A stretch of DNA of 64,000 bases from Paramylibacter ulvae (GTDB lineage: Bacteria; Pseudomonadota; Alphaproteobacteria; Rhodobacterales; Rhodobacteraceae): positions 38,924-102,923 of the forward strand of contig NZ_BMZF01000010.1 of assembly GCF_014652655.1 (NCBI RefSeq), written 5' to 3'. The first letter of the stretch is position 1; each line of letters starts with the position of its first letter. This document shows, piece by piece, positions 47,207-56,927 of this stretch. The notes beneath the pieces are model-generated. The model worked only from the letters and a program-made list of their open reading frames with translations. It made no database searches and was not told the origin of the DNA. A program made the translations under genes and the position numbers.

Positions 47207-48337
47207 TTAGCGTTTGAAATTTGCGGGGGTGAACGGCATTTTTGTGACCGTTGCCGCCATGCGTTTGCCACGTATTTCGGCGAAAATTTCGGTACCGATT
47301 GCGGCGAGCCCCGTTGGGACATATCCCATGGACATCGGGCCTTCGATTGTAGGGCCAAATCCACCAGACGTGACCGCACCGATTTGTTCATCGTCTGTTT
47401 CGCTGGCAAATAATGGCGTGCCATCGCGCATTGGGGCGCGACCTGCGGGCAGCAATCCAACGCGTTTACGCGCAGTACCGTTTTCCATTTGATCCAAAAT
47501 AATTTCAGATCCAACAAATCCACCTTCACGTTCGCCACCTTTACGGCGAACTTTTTGAATGGCCCAGTTTAATGCGGCCTCTATCGGGGTGGTTTCGGTA
47601 TCAATATCGTTTCCATAGAGACATAGCCCTGCCTCCAGACGTAATGAATCGCGCGCACCCAATCCGATGGGTTCCACATCTGCATCCGCCAATAATGCGC
47701 GCGCCAATGCGTCGGCGTCGTCTTCGTGTACAGAAATTTCATAACCATCTTCGCCAGTGTAGCCGGATCGCGAAACCACACATTTCGCGCCGTTCAATTC
47801 CAACTCGATCACATCCATGAATTTCATGTTTGCCACTTCTGGATTGATTTTGGCCAATGCGGTTTCGGCCTTGGGGCCTTGCAATGCCAATAGTGCCCGA
47901 TCTGTGATCACCTCGACCATACAATCGGCTGACAGGTTGTCTTGCATGTGCATGATATCGGCGTCTTTGCATGCGGCATTTACCACCAAAAAGATATGAT
48001 CGCCCAGATTGGTAACCATCAGATCGTCCTGAATTCCGCCCTGATCGTTGGTGAAAAACGCATAGCGTTGGCGCATGGGTTCAAGGCCAAGAACATCAAT
48101 GGGAACCAATTTTTCCAATGCTAATGCGGCGTCTTTGTATTCTTTGGAACGTGGCCATAACACGACTTGGCCCATATGGCTGACGTCAAATAAACCAGCA
48201 CCTGTTCGGGTTGCCAAATGTTCCTTCATCACGCCCATCGGATATTGCACGGGCATGTCATACCCCGCAAATGGCACCATTTTGGCACCCAGTTCGACGT
48301 GTAGATTATAGAGCGGTGTTTGTTTTAATTCAGCCAA
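47207..48337 (-). CDS. gcvT: Aminomethyltransferase, glycine cleavage T-protein
   Basis: A 376-residue folate-dependent T-protein. [27 protein letters not shown] and [13 protein letters not shown] are diagnostic. It transfers the methylene group from GcvH to tetrahydrofolate and releases ammonia. I place the start at TTG 48337 ([13 protein letters not shown]), which aligns with family N-termini and has GGGGACG before it. An in-frame ATG at 48376 would add 13 residues and has no ribosome site near it. First gene of gcvTHP, directly behind a tandem glycine riboswitch. Confidence 0.93.
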   Translation of the reverse strand: MAELKQTPLYNLHVELGAKMVPFAGYDMPVQYPMGVMKEHLATRTGAGLFDVSHMGQVVLWPRSKEYKDAALALEKLVPIDVLGLEPMRQRYAFFTNDQGGIQDDLMVTNLGDHIFLVVNAACKDADIMHMQDNLSADCMVEVITDRALLALQGPKAETALAKINPEVANMKFMDVIELELNGAKCVVSRSGYTGEDGYEISVHEDDADALARALLADADVEPIGLGARDSLRLEAGLCLYGNDIDTETTPIEAALNWAIQKVRRKGGEREGGFVGSEIILDQMENGTARKRVGLLPAGRAPMRDGTPLFASETDDEQIGAVTSGGFGPTIEGPMSMGYVPTGLAAIGTEIFAEIRGKRMAATVTKMPFTPANFKR

Positions 48338-48405
48338 TGTTCGTCCCCGTGTTTGGCTGAGTGTTCCCAGCACCATTTAACAAAGCGTGATGCCTTGCGT
48401 TGATG

Positions 48406-48562
48406 CCTCCTCTGTCATGGGTGCCTGAGATCGCTATCCCTTCGGCGGGTGCATTCGCACCACTCTCCAGAGTTTGTGTCCGATACGGTCCTTTTGCCTG
48501 AGAGTTTCCGAGGCGGTTGCTCCTTCGGCCTTGATTGGGATCAATGTCTCCCGAACCAGACA
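48406..48562 (-). ncRNA. Tandem glycine riboswitch (gcvT motif)
   Basis: Read on the minus strand, two aptamers are visible in series. The first runs from TTCGGGAGAC through CCGAAGGAGCAACCGCC to CTCTCAGGCAAAAGGACCG. The second runs from CTCTGGAGAG through GCCGAAGGGATAGCGATCTCAGGC to GACAGAGGAGG. These are the conserved core words of glycine riboswitches. It lies immediately upstream of gcvT, and glycine binding should turn on gcvTHP. The AGGAGG at the end of aptamer 2 may belong to the expression platform. Confidence 0.93.
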
Positions 48563-48616
48563 GAATCTATTTAGCGTCGATATGCGACGCGATCAATCAA
48601 AATTCGACGCATTGCG

Positions 48617-49978
48617 TTAAATCATCTGTTGCCCGACCTGATCAACCGCTTTTTCAAGGATATCAAACATCAGATTAATTTCATCAATTGTGATGGTGAG
48701 CGGGGGCGAAAACACACACATGTTAATCAATGGGCGTACCAACAATCCCATTTCCTCGCAGGCATCATCCAGCATTTGCCCAATCTGGCGTTCATCGGAC
48801 AATCGCGATCCGTCTTTTGATAATCGCCCCTCGATACAGCCCAGTAATCCCATGCCTCGCACATCGCCGACGATGGGATATTTGCGCAAATCTTGCAGGC
48901 GTTTTTGAAAATGCGGGGTCACGGTTTTGACGTGATCCAACAGGTTTTCGCGTTCCATAATTTCAATGTTTTTCAATGCCGCGGCACAGCTGACGGGATG
49001 GGCGGAATATGTATATCCATTGGAAAACAGCACGGGATCGTCGCTGGTCATACGTTCCATGACTGAATCGGAAATAATACAAGCACCAAGGGGCATATAG
49101 CCTGATGTCAAACCCTTGGCACAGGTGATCATATCGGGCTCAATCCCAAATTCATCATATGATGCAAACCAATGGCCAAGCCGCCCAAAACCTGTAACCA
49201 CCTCATCAGAGATATAGAGGATGTCGTTCGCACGACAGATATCGAATGTGCGTTTGTGATACCCTTCGGGGGGAATAATCACACCGCCGCTGCATAAAAT
49301 CGGTTCGGCGATAAATGCCCCGATTTTATCCGCGCCATGCGTATCAATTGCGCTTTGCAAATCCGCAACCTTGGCATCGCACCACTGATCAACCGACATG
49401 CCATCAGGGCGATGATATGGGTTCACATCTGGCAAAAAATGCACCAAGTCGCGCGCGGTATCAAACTGGGAAACATCGCGTTCCTTGCCCGTAACGCTGG
49501 CCGCCAAATAGGTGGAACCATGATATCCTTTTTCACGCGCCAGAATGATCTTTTTATTTTTGCGCCCAAGGTTGTTATTCATGAAATGCATAGCACGCAA
49601 CGCGGTATCAACGGCCGTGGAACCACCAGTTGTAAAAAACACATTGTTCAAATCGTTTGGGGCAAAATCCACCAGTTTTTGCGCCAGAATCGCCGCAGGT
49701 TCTGTGGCATTTGTGAATGGCGATGCATAGGGTAATTTCATCGCTTGCACTGCAATGGCATCGGCCATTTCTTGGCGTCCATAACCGATCTGAACGCACC
49801 ACATCCCACCGGGCCCATCAATAAATTTGCGCCCCGTACCATCGTAGAGATAAATTCCATCAGCGGTATCAACCAACATGTTGTCATAGCCGCGCCACGC
49901 ATCCATCGCATGCCACGGGTGGACAACATGTTCACGATCCAGACGGTGAATTTCATCGAGCGAGGGGGTGTTTGTCAT
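48617..49978 (-). CDS. Class III aminotransferase (omega-amino acid:pyruvate type)
   Basis: A 453-residue PLP enzyme of fold type I, class III. It has the [17 protein letters not shown] cofactor motif, the aspartate in [14 protein letters not shown] and the PLP lysine in [15 protein letters not shown]. Relatives act on putrescine, beta-alanine, taurine or GABA with pyruvate; the exact amine donor cannot be told. It stands between the gcv riboswitch and lacI and is transcribed with the gcv strand, but as a separate unit. The start at 49978 is normal for the family. Confidence 0.88.
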   Translation of the reverse strand: MTNTPSLDEIHRLDREHVVHPWHAMDAWRGYDNMLVDTADGIYLYDGTGRKFIDGPGGMWCVQIGYGRQEMADAIAVQAMKLPYASPFTNATEPAAILAQKLVDFAPNDLNNVFFTTGGSTAVDTALRAMHFMNNNLGRKNKKIILAREKGYHGSTYLAASVTGKERDVSQFDTARDLVHFLPDVNPYHRPDGMSVDQWCDAKVADLQSAIDTHGADKIGAFIAEPILCSGGVIIPPEGYHKRTFDICRANDILYISDEVVTGFGRLGHWFASYDEFGIEPDMITCAKGLTSGYMPLGACIISDSVMERMTSDDPVLFSNGYTYSAHPVSCAAALKNIEIMERENLLDHVKTVTPHFQKRLQDLRKYPIVGDVRGMGLLGCIEGRLSKDGSRLSDERQIGQMLDDACEEMGLLVRPLINMCVFSPPLTITIDEINLMFDILEKAVDQVGQQMI

Positions 49979-50048
49979 TTTTGCAGCCTTTTAATGTCAC
50001 CTGATAGAACCATAAAAATGATCTGGCTGCCAAGTGCTGAGGTTGAGA

Positions 50049-51068
50049 TTATGTTTTTGGGGCGACCACGCTTTTGCGTTCAATCAATTCCACGGGGATG
50101 ATTTCTGATGCACAGCTCATAACCCCATCGTCAATCATGTTCATTACCATTTGCCCCGCATGTTGTCCGATCAATCGGCGGGGCTGGCGAATGGTGGTCA
50201 GGGCAGGGGTTAGATGTTCGACCACCTCGATATTGTCAAAGCCAACAACGGATACATCATTTGGGACATCAATGCCCGCATGTTGCAGCGCACCCATGAA
50301 ACCTGTCGCCATTTCATCGCTGGCACAAAAAACGGCTGTGGGGCGATCATCTAACGCCAACCATTGCTTGGCGGCAAATGTACCTGAATCCATGCTATAA
50401 TCGCCATTGAATATCCATTCCTTGCGCACAGCAAGCCCAAGCTGTTCCAGCGTGTTTTTCATCCCGTTTAATCGGCTGTCGGCCAACACATTGCCAAGCG
50501 GCCCCGTGATATGCCCAATACGCCGATGCCCGTTATCATACAGATGTTGAATGGCGATTTGCGCACCTTTTGCGTTATCAACGCGCACCGATGGCAGATC
50601 AAAATCAACCCATTCACAGGCCAATACAATGGGGGGGTGTTGTGGAGGTAACATTTGTTTTTCGGGCAAATGCCCATCAAAAATTACGATCCCATCCGCA
50701 AGACCATTTAGGATATAGCTGCGCAATCGTTCCTGTGGGTTGTTATCGGTTTGGGTATCCGCGATCAACAACCCATACCCCGCTGGCGATAACACAGATG
50801 AAAGCCCAGCCAAGATTTGGGAAAAAAACGGGTTGGCCAAATTGGGTACAAGCGCAAGGATGCTGCCGCTGCGCTGGCGGCGCAAATTTCGCGCGGCGTG
50901 GTTTATCCGGTAACCCGATTCTTCAACGGCGTCCATCACCGCCTTGCGCGTGGATTCGGCGACCAAATCAGGGTTGGATAACGCACGGCTGACGGTGGCG
51001 GTTGATACACCCGCAATGCGTGCAACGTCTTGAATTTTCGCTGTTTTTGCCTGCACGGTTCCGCCCAT
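50049..51068 (-). CDS. LacI-family transcriptional regulator
   Basis: A 339-residue repressor. The N-terminal helix-turn-helix and hinge (KIQDVARIAGVSTATVSRAL, NHAARNLRRQRSGSI) are followed by a periplasmic-binding-protein-like sensor domain (VPNLANPFFSQIL, FCASDEMATGFMGAL, VVGFDNIEVVEHLTP). It sits divergent from the isomerase-Gfo/Idh-ABC operon, with two LacI-type operators between them, so it very likely represses that operon until a sugar or its metabolite binds. ATG at 51068 (MGGTVQAKTAK) is preferred to 51095. Confidence 0.92.
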   Translation of the reverse strand: MGGTVQAKTAKIQDVARIAGVSTATVSRALSNPDLVAESTRKAVMDAVEESGYRINHAARNLRRQRSGSILALVPNLANPFFSQILAGLSSVLSPAGYGLLIADTQTDNNPQERLRSYILNGLADGIVIFDGHLPEKQMLPPQHPPIVLACEWVDFDLPSVRVDNAKGAQIAIQHLYDNGHRRIGHITGPLGNVLADSRLNGMKNTLEQLGLAVRKEWIFNGDYSMDSGTFAAKQWLALDDRPTAVFCASDEMATGFMGALQHAGIDVPNDVSVVGFDNIEVVEHLTPALTTIRQPRRLIGQHAGQMVMNMIDDGVMSCASEIIPVELIERKSVVAPKT

Positions 51069-51103
51069 TTGAATTGCAATCTTTTGCCATAACAAAAAAA
51101 ACT

Positions 51104-51148
51104 TGTAAACGATTACATTTGAATTATGGTTCCATGTAAACGATTACA
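51104..51148. promoter_or_regulatory. Two LacI-type operators
   Basis: TGTAAACGATTACA occurs twice, at 51104-51117 and 51135-51148, 31 bases apart (three helical turns). Each is a near-perfect palindrome around a central CG, the classical LacI-family pattern. They sit between the lacI-type gene and the operon it faces, so both promoters may be controlled. Confidence 0.88.
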
Positions 51149-51191
51149 TTGCAAGTTTCGCAGCGTATTTCGTGTCTTGGAGGAGACTACA

Positions 51192-52247
51192 TTGAAAAAG
51201 ATTAAAGGCCCTGCGCTATTCTTGGCGCAATTCGCTGGCGATGATGCGCCGTTCAATTCTTGGGATGAAATTACCAAATGGGCGGCCGATTGTGGCTATG
51301 CTGGCGTGCAGGTGCCATCGTGGGATGCGCGCTTGATTGATCTGGAACTCGCCGCGTCGTCCAAAGATTATTGCGATACATTTGTCGGCCAAGCATTGGA
51401 CAACGGTGTGGATGTGACCGAATTGTCTACGCATTTGCAGGGGCAGTTGGTTGCGGTGCATCCAGCCTATGATTTGCCAATGGATGGGTTTGCAGCGCCA
51501 AGTGTTCAGGGTGATCCAAAGGCCCGCCAAGAATGGGCCGTCGATCAGGTGAAAAAGGCGTTGAAAGCATCGCAAAACATGGGGATCGGTGCAATGGCAT
51601 CTTTTTCTGGCGCATTGGCGTGGCCTTATGTTTATCCATGGCCACAACGCCCCGCCGGATTGGTCGAGGCGGCGTTTGACGAATTGGCAAAACGCTGGCG
51701 CCCGATCTTGGATTACGCCGATGATTGCGGTGTTGATGTTTGCTACGAAATCCACCCTGGCGAAGATTTGCACGATGGTGTCACGTTTGAGATGTTTTTG
51801 GAACGCGTCGATAATCACGCGCGGTGCAACATGTTATACGATCCATCCCATTACGTTCTGCAATGTTTGGATTATCTGGACAATATCGACATCTATGCCG
51901 ATCGCATCCGCATGTTTCATGTGAAAGATGCGGAATTTAATCCAACGGGACGCCAAGGCGTTTATGGTGGGTATCAGTCATGGGTTGATCGGGCTGGACG
52001 CTTCAGAAGTCTTGGCGATGGACAGGTTGATTTTGGTGCCGTGTTTTCCAAACTGACAGCAAATGATTTTGATGGCTGGGCTGTAGTTGAATGGGAGTGT
52101 GCGTTGAAACACCCCGAAGACGGCGCACGCGAAGGGGCCGCATTCGTGCGCGATCACATCATTCGCGTGACCGACAAGGCCTTCGATGATTTCGCCGATG
52201 GCGGCACGGATGATGCTCAGAACCGCACGATGTTGGGGCTGGATTAA
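51192..52247 (+). CDS. Sugar phosphate isomerase/epimerase (xylose isomerase-like TIM barrel)
   Basis: A 351-residue TIM-barrel protein of the AP-endonuclease-2/xylose-isomerase superfamily. Metal-binding residues are suggested by VCYEIHPGEDLHDG, NMLYDPSHY and MFHVKDAEF. It is likely to isomerise or epimerise a keto-sugar or inositol derivative. The start is TTG at 51192 with a strong GGAGGAG 6 bases upstream. An ATG in frame at 51126 lies before the second operator and is not plausible. First gene of the LacI-controlled operon; its stop overlaps the next start (TAATG). Confidence 0.88.
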   Translation: MKKIKGPALFLAQFAGDDAPFNSWDEITKWAADCGYAGVQVPSWDARLIDLELAASSKDYCDTFVGQALDNGVDVTELSTHLQGQLVAVHPAYDLPMDGFAAPSVQGDPKARQEWAVDQVKKALKASQNMGIGAMASFSGALAWPYVYPWPQRPAGLVEAAFDELAKRWRPILDYADDCGVDVCYEIHPGEDLHDGVTFEMFLERVDNHARCNMLYDPSHYVLQCLDYLDNIDIYADRIRMFHVKDAEFNPTGRQGVYGGYQSWVDRAGRFRSLGDGQVDFGAVFSKLTANDFDGWAVVEWECALKHPEDGAREGAAFVRDHIIRVTDKAFDDFADGGTDDAQNRTMLGLD

Positions 52248-53407
52248 TGGGCAAGTTTGAAAACCGTACCGGCAAAATTCGTCTTGGCATGGTCGGTGGG
52301 GGCAGCGGCGCATTTATCGGCGGCGTGCATCGCATCGCAAGCCGCATTGACGATAAATATGAATTGGTTGCGGGCGCATTATCATCCACTCCAGAAAAGG
52401 CAGCAATTTCTGCGCAAGAAATTGGGCTTCCGAACGATCGCAGCTATGCCAATTATGTGGAAATGGCAAAACGCGAAGCACGGCTTAAGGATGGGATCGA
52501 GGCGGTTTCAATCGTCACCCCCAACCACATGCATTTCCCTGTGGCGCGCGAATTTTTAAAACGCGGCATCCACGTGATTTGTGATAAACCGCTCACGTCT
52601 ACCTTGGCTGATGCCAAGAAAATGGCGGCGGCGGTTGATAAGTCAGACGCATTATTTGTGCTCACGCATAATTACACTGCCTATCCAATGATGCGCCAAG
52701 CGCGTGCAATGGTGCGCGATGGCACACTTGGTAAAATCCGTGTGGTACAGGTGGAATATCCCCAAGATTGGATGACCGATCCCGCCGAGGCGGACAATAA
52801 ACAGGCCGATTGGCGCAATGATCCCGAGCGTAGCGGTGCAGGTGGGGCAACGGGTGATATTGGAACCCATGCCTATAATCTTGCGCGGTTTGTGACGGGG
52901 TTGGAACTCGAAAGTCTTGCTGCCGATTTGCAATATTTCGTTGATGGGCGTCTGACGGATGACAATGCGCATGTGATGTTGCGATTTCATGGCGGTGCGC
53001 GGGGTATGTTATGGTGCAGCCAAGTTGCCCCTGGCAATGAAAACGGTTTGCGCATTCGTGTGTTTGGCGAAAAGGGCGGGTTGGAATGGGCACAGGAAAA
53101 CCCAACCAATTTATGGTTCACGCCAAATGGCGATCATAAACGGCTTATCACACGAAATGGTGTCGGCAATCACACCGACGCAATGCGCGTATCACGTACA
53201 CCTGCGGGCCACCCCGAAGGATTTTTCGAAGCCTTTGCCACGATTTATAGCGAGGCCGCGCGCGCCATCATCGCCCATCGCACAGGGGATGCACCGCCAA
53301 GCGATGTGACTTTCCCAACCATTCATGATGGGGTTGAGGGTATGGCATTTATCGATGCCTGCGTGCGTTCGTCCAAACGCGATGCTGCGTGGGTGACTAT
53401 CAAATGA
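52247..53407 (+). CDS. Gfo/Idh/MocA-family oxidoreductase
   Basis: A 386-residue NAD(P)-dependent sugar or polyol dehydrogenase. The N-terminal Rossmann motif is [15 protein letters not shown], the catalytic lysine lies in CDKPLTST, and the C-terminal domain has [12 protein letters not shown] with the conserved His. Family members oxidise inositols, glucosides or sugar acids. Together with the isomerase next to it, it forms a two-step conversion of the imported sugar. The start overlaps the isomerase stop and its own stop overlaps the ABC ATPase start (ATGA). Confidence 0.9.
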   Translation: MGKFENRTGKIRLGMVGGGSGAFIGGVHRIASRIDDKYELVAGALSSTPEKAAISAQEIGLPNDRSYANYVEMAKREARLKDGIEAVSIVTPNHMHFPVAREFLKRGIHVICDKPLTSTLADAKKMAAAVDKSDALFVLTHNYTAYPMMRQARAMVRDGTLGKIRVVQVEYPQDWMTDPAEADNKQADWRNDPERSGAGGATGDIGTHAYNLARFVTGLELESLAADLQYFVDGRLTDDNAHVMLRFHGGARGMLWCSQVAPGNENGLRIRVFGEKGGLEWAQENPTNLWFTPNGDHKRLITRNGVGNHTDAMRVSRTPAGHPEGFFEAFATIYSEAARAIIAHRTGDAPPSDVTFPTIHDGVEGMAFIDACVRSSKRDAAWVTIK

Positions 53408-54906
53408 CCACCCCCGTATTAGAAATCCAAAATGTTTCACGCAGCTTTGGCCCCGTTCAGGTGTTGCACGAAATCGATTTTGCGCTGCACGCGGGGCAGG
53501 TTCACGCATTGATCGGTGAAAACGGTGCAGGCAAATCAACCACGATGAAAATCCTCGCAGGATATTTGCAACCAAGTGCGGGGCAAGTTTTACTGGGTGG
53601 AACGCCTGTGCAATTCGCATCATCACAGGCGGCAGAAGACGCTGGTGTGATTATGATCCATCAGGAATTTAATCTGGCTCAACAGCTTAGCGTGGCGGAA
53701 AACATATTTCTTGGACGTGAAATCAAACGCGGCTTATTGCTGGATCACGCCGCCATGCATGACCAAAGCAGGGCATTATTGGAACGTCTGAACTGTCCAA
53801 TTGATCCGCGCGCGAAAATTTCCGAAATTTCCGTGCCCAACCGCCAGATGGTGGAAATCGCCAAGGCATTGGGGCGCAACGCGCGCGTGTTAATCATGGA
53901 CGAACCCACCGCCGTTTTAACCAGTCGTGAAACCGATATTTTGCTTGAACAAATTGATCGGCTGCGAGAACAAGGCACGGCGATTTTATATACGTCGCAC
54001 AAGCTTGATGAAATCGCGCATATCGCGGATTACGTCACCGTTTTGCGTGACGGTCATCAGGTTTTTGCCGATCACGCCAAAGGATTGAGCGAAGATCAAA
54101 TGGCTGAAACCATGGTCGGGCGCGAATTGTCCAATCTGTTCCCGCCACTGCAAACACCCCAAGATGAAACCGTGTTAAGTGTTGAAAACCTGTCCGTTAC
54201 GGGCTGGGTTGAAGACATATCATTCACTTTGCACAAGGGCGAGGTTCTGGGCATCGCAGGGCTGGTTGGATCTGGGCGCACCGAAATGATGGAAGGTGTG
54301 GTTGGTTTGCGCCACGCCACTGGGCAGGTTGCAATCAACAATAAACCCCTCAAATCAAACTCCGTTTTGGCGGCACGTCAGGCGGGCATGGTTTATTTGA
54401 CCGAGGATCGCAAGGAAAAGGGTTTGTTGCTGCAAAAAAATCTGCGCGAAAACCTCACGCTGTTAGCACTTGATCAATTGTCTGGATTGTTCATCAACAA
54501 GGCCGACGAAGAACGCGCACTTGATACCGCCATCGCTGACTTTGATATTCGTGCGGGGGATCGCGAAATGAATGCGGGCAACCTATCGGGTGGGAACCAG
54601 CAAAAACTATTGCTGGCAAAAACTATGTTGGCCGAACCCGATATTGTCATCATCGATGAACCCACACGGGGGATTGATATTGGCACCAAACAACAAATTT
54701 ACGAATTCATCAATCAACTGGCCGCCAGCGGCAAATCCGTGATCGTGATTTCATCCGAAATGTCAGAGGTGATCGGGTTATCCAACCGCGTGATCGTTAT
54801 GGCGTCGGGGCGTGTCGCGGGCGAATTAACGGGAGATGATATCAACGAGGGCACGATTGTACGTCTTGCCATGGGCATGACACAAAATAAGGCAACAGCA
54901 GCATGA
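53404..54906 (+). CDS. Sugar ABC transporter ATPase (RbsA/MglA type, two NBDs)
   Basis: A 500-residue protein with two nucleotide-binding domains. The first has an intact Walker A GENGAGKST and LIMDEPTAVL. The second has the degenerate GLVGSGRTE, the signature LSGGNQQKLLLAKTML and VIIDEPTRGIDIGTK, as usual for this family. It powers import of a monosaccharide or inositol. ATG at 53404 overlaps the previous stop, and its own end overlaps the permease start (ATGA). Confidence 0.93.
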   Translation: MTTPVLEIQNVSRSFGPVQVLHEIDFALHAGQVHALIGENGAGKSTTMKILAGYLQPSAGQVLLGGTPVQFASSQAAEDAGVIMIHQEFNLAQQLSVAENIFLGREIKRGLLLDHAAMHDQSRALLERLNCPIDPRAKISEISVPNRQMVEIAKALGRNARVLIMDEPTAVLTSRETDILLEQIDRLREQGTAILYTSHKLDEIAHIADYVTVLRDGHQVFADHAKGLSEDQMAETMVGRELSNLFPPLQTPQDETVLSVENLSVTGWVEDISFTLHKGEVLGIAGLVGSGRTEMMEGVVGLRHATGQVAINNKPLKSNSVLAARQAGMVYLTEDRKEKGLLLQKNLRENLTLLALDQLSGLFINKADEERALDTAIADFDIRAGDREMNAGNLSGGNQQKLLLAKTMLAEPDIVIIDEPTRGIDIGTKQQIYEFINQLAASGKSVIVISSEMSEVIGLSNRVIVMASGRVAGELTGDDINEGTIVRLAMGMTQNKATAA

Positions 54907-55904
54907 CAGATACAACAACCACCGCGCCACAGGCGCAAAAACGCAAATTGAATTTTCATCTGCTTGGGCCATTATTTGCGCTGATCGCGTTGATCATTTT
55001 GGGTGCATGTTTGAATTCAAATTTCCTAAGCTACGGTAATGTCACCAATGTTTTGGCGCGCTCTGCATTCATTGGCATCATCGCGGTTGGCATGACATTC
55101 GTGATTACATCAGGGGGCATTGATTTGTCTGTTGGATCAATGGCCGCGTTTATTGCGGGTGTGATGATCCTATCGATGAACTCGTTAATCCCAATTATGG
55201 GGGTTGGGGTGCCGGTGATTATCATGGGCATGTTGATTGCCGCGATTTCAGGGTTTGCCGCAGGTTGGTTGAATGGGTTTCTCATTGCCAAGGTCAGGAT
55301 AGAGGCATTCATTGTCACCCTCGGCACAATGGGGATTTATCGATCATTGGTGACATGGCTTGCCGATGGTGGCACGCTATCGCTCAGCTTTGATTTGCGG
55401 GGTATTTACCGCCCGGTATATTACGATGGGATTTTTGGCATCAGTTGGCCGATCATCGTCTTTGCGGCCGTGGCCATCATTGGTGAAATCACCATGCGCC
55501 ACACACGTTTTGGCCGCCATTGTTCGGCCATTGGTGCAAACCAACAAGTCGCCGTTTATTCCGCGATCAAGGTGAACCGTGTGCGTATCGCAACGTATGC
55601 ATTGCTGGGTGTTTTGGTTGGTCTTGCCACGATTATGTATGTGCCACGTCTGGGTTCCGCATCGGGATCAACGGGTGTTCTTTGGGAACTAGAGGCGATT
55701 GCCGCCGTGATTATTGGTGGCACTGCGCTCAAGGGGGGAACAGGGCGTGTTTGGGGCACCGTGATTGGTGTTCTGATCCTTAGCCTCATTGATAATATTT
55801 TAAACCTCGCGTCGATCGTATCCCCGTATTTGAACGGCACGATCCAAGGCGTGATTGTCATTCTCGCTGTTGTTTTACAGCGCGAAAAAAAGACCGCTGA
55901 TTAG
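54903..55904 (+). CDS. Sugar ABC transporter permease (RbsC type)
   Basis: A 333-residue membrane protein with 8-10 helices. The motif FVITSGGIDLSVGSMAAF and the later GLATIMYVPRLGSASGSTG, AVIIGGTALKGGTGRVWGT are diagnostic of RbsC-like permeases. It forms the transport channel with the ATPase encoded just upstream. A short polar N-terminus rich in Thr precedes the first helix. ATGA overlap with the ATPase gene. Confidence 0.92.
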   Translation: MTDTTTTAPQAQKRKLNFHLLGPLFALIALIILGACLNSNFLSYGNVTNVLARSAFIGIIAVGMTFVITSGGIDLSVGSMAAFIAGVMILSMNSLIPIMGVGVPVIIMGMLIAAISGFAAGWLNGFLIAKVRIEAFIVTLGTMGIYRSLVTWLADGGTLSLSFDLRGIYRPVYYDGIFGISWPIIVFAAVAIIGEITMRHTRFGRHCSAIGANQQVAVYSAIKVNRVRIATYALLGVLVGLATIMYVPRLGSASGSTGVLWELEAIAAVIIGGTALKGGTGRVWGTVIGVLILSLIDNILNLASIVSPYLNGTIQGVIVILAVVLQREKKTAD

Positions 55905-55927
55905 CGGTAAACCATGGGAGAAGAAAA

Positions 55928-56887
55928 ATGAAACGCAGAGAATTTCTGACAACAGCCGCGGTTGCGGGTGCGGTTGGCACGGTTGCAAAGACCGCCAACG
56001 CACAAGAGATAACGCATCGCATCGGTGTGGCGATCCCTTCGGCCACACACGGGTTTATGGGTGGGTTGAATTTCCACGCCCAAGACACGATTAAACGTGT
56101 CAAAGAAACCTATCCTCAGCTTGATTTTGTACTAGCCACGGCGGGTGATGCATCCAAAATGGTCAACGATATCGAAGATATGGTTGCCACACGCGACATT
56201 GATGCGCTGGTTGTTTTGCCATTTGAAAGCGAACCACTAACATCACCGGTTCAGGCCGTGGCGGAACAAGGTATTTGGGTTACGGTTGTAGACCGTGGTC
56301 TGTCTGTTCCGGGCATCGAGGATTTATACGTCGCTGGTGACAATCCTGGATTTGGCCGTGTTGCGGGTGAATATTTCCGCGAAAATTTGCAATCTGGTCA
56401 AAAAATCGTTGTTTTGCGCGGCATTCCAACCACGCTTGATAATGAGCGGGTGGATGCATTCACTGCCGCGCTTGATGGATCTGGTGTTGAAATTTTGGAC
56501 ATGCAGCACGGTAACTGGAACCGCGATGATGCGTTCAACGTGATGCAAGATTTCTTGTCGAAATACAGCGAAATCGACGCGGTCTGGGCGGCGGATGACG
56601 ATATGGCCATCGGCGTGATGGAGGCAATCGCACAAGCCGGACGTAAAGAGGAAATGTGGATTGTTGGCGGTGCCGGCATGAAAGAAATCATCGGGCGCAT
56701 CCGTGATGGCGATCCACAGTTACCTGTGAACGTCACATATCCACCTGCGCAAATTTCATCGGCGATTGAAATGACGGCGCTTGGGCTTGTCTCTGCGACA
56801 CCCGTTTCTGGGCGGTTTATCATCGGGTCACAATTGGTGACACCTGAAAATGCTGCGGATTTCTACTTCCCAGACAGCCCATTTTAA
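55928..56887 (+). CDS. Sugar ABC transporter periplasmic binding protein (RbsB type)
   Basis: A 319-residue binding protein with a twin-arginine-type leader (KRREFLTTAAVAGAV, cleavage after ANA). The mature part matches peripla_BP_4 proteins: IGVAIPSATHGFMGGL, DALVVLPFESEPLTSP, VWAADDDMAIGVMEAI. The ligand is unknown; the operon context (isomerase plus Gfo/Idh) points to a hexose, pentose or inositol. It is last in the operon, followed by a bidirectional hairpin at 56898. Confidence 0.92.
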   Translation: MKRREFLTTAAVAGAVGTVAKTANAQEITHRIGVAIPSATHGFMGGLNFHAQDTIKRVKETYPQLDFVLATAGDASKMVNDIEDMVATRDIDALVVLPFESEPLTSPVQAVAEQGIWVTVVDRGLSVPGIEDLYVAGDNPGFGRVAGEYFRENLQSGQKIVVLRGIPTTLDNERVDAFTAALDGSGVEILDMQHGNWNRDDAFNVMQDFLSKYSEIDAVWAADDDMAIGVMEAIAQAGRKEEMWIVGGAGMKEIIGRIRDGDPQLPVNVTYPPAQISSAIEMTALGLVSATPVSGRFIIGSQLVTPENAADFYFPDSPF

Positions 56888-56890
56888 TTG

Positions 56891-56922
56891 GAAAAAAGGG
56901 TGTGGCGGTTTTCGCCACACCC
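56891..56922 (-). terminator. Terminator for the choline ABC operon (bidirectional hairpin)
   Basis: GGGTGTGGCG (56898-56907) and CGCCACACCC (56913-56922) form a perfect 10-bp stem with a 5-base loop. On the minus strand it is followed by TTTTTT (56892-56897), so it ends the choV transcript. It also follows the sugar operon on the plus strand. Confidence 0.9.
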
Positions 56923-56927
56923 GTTCA

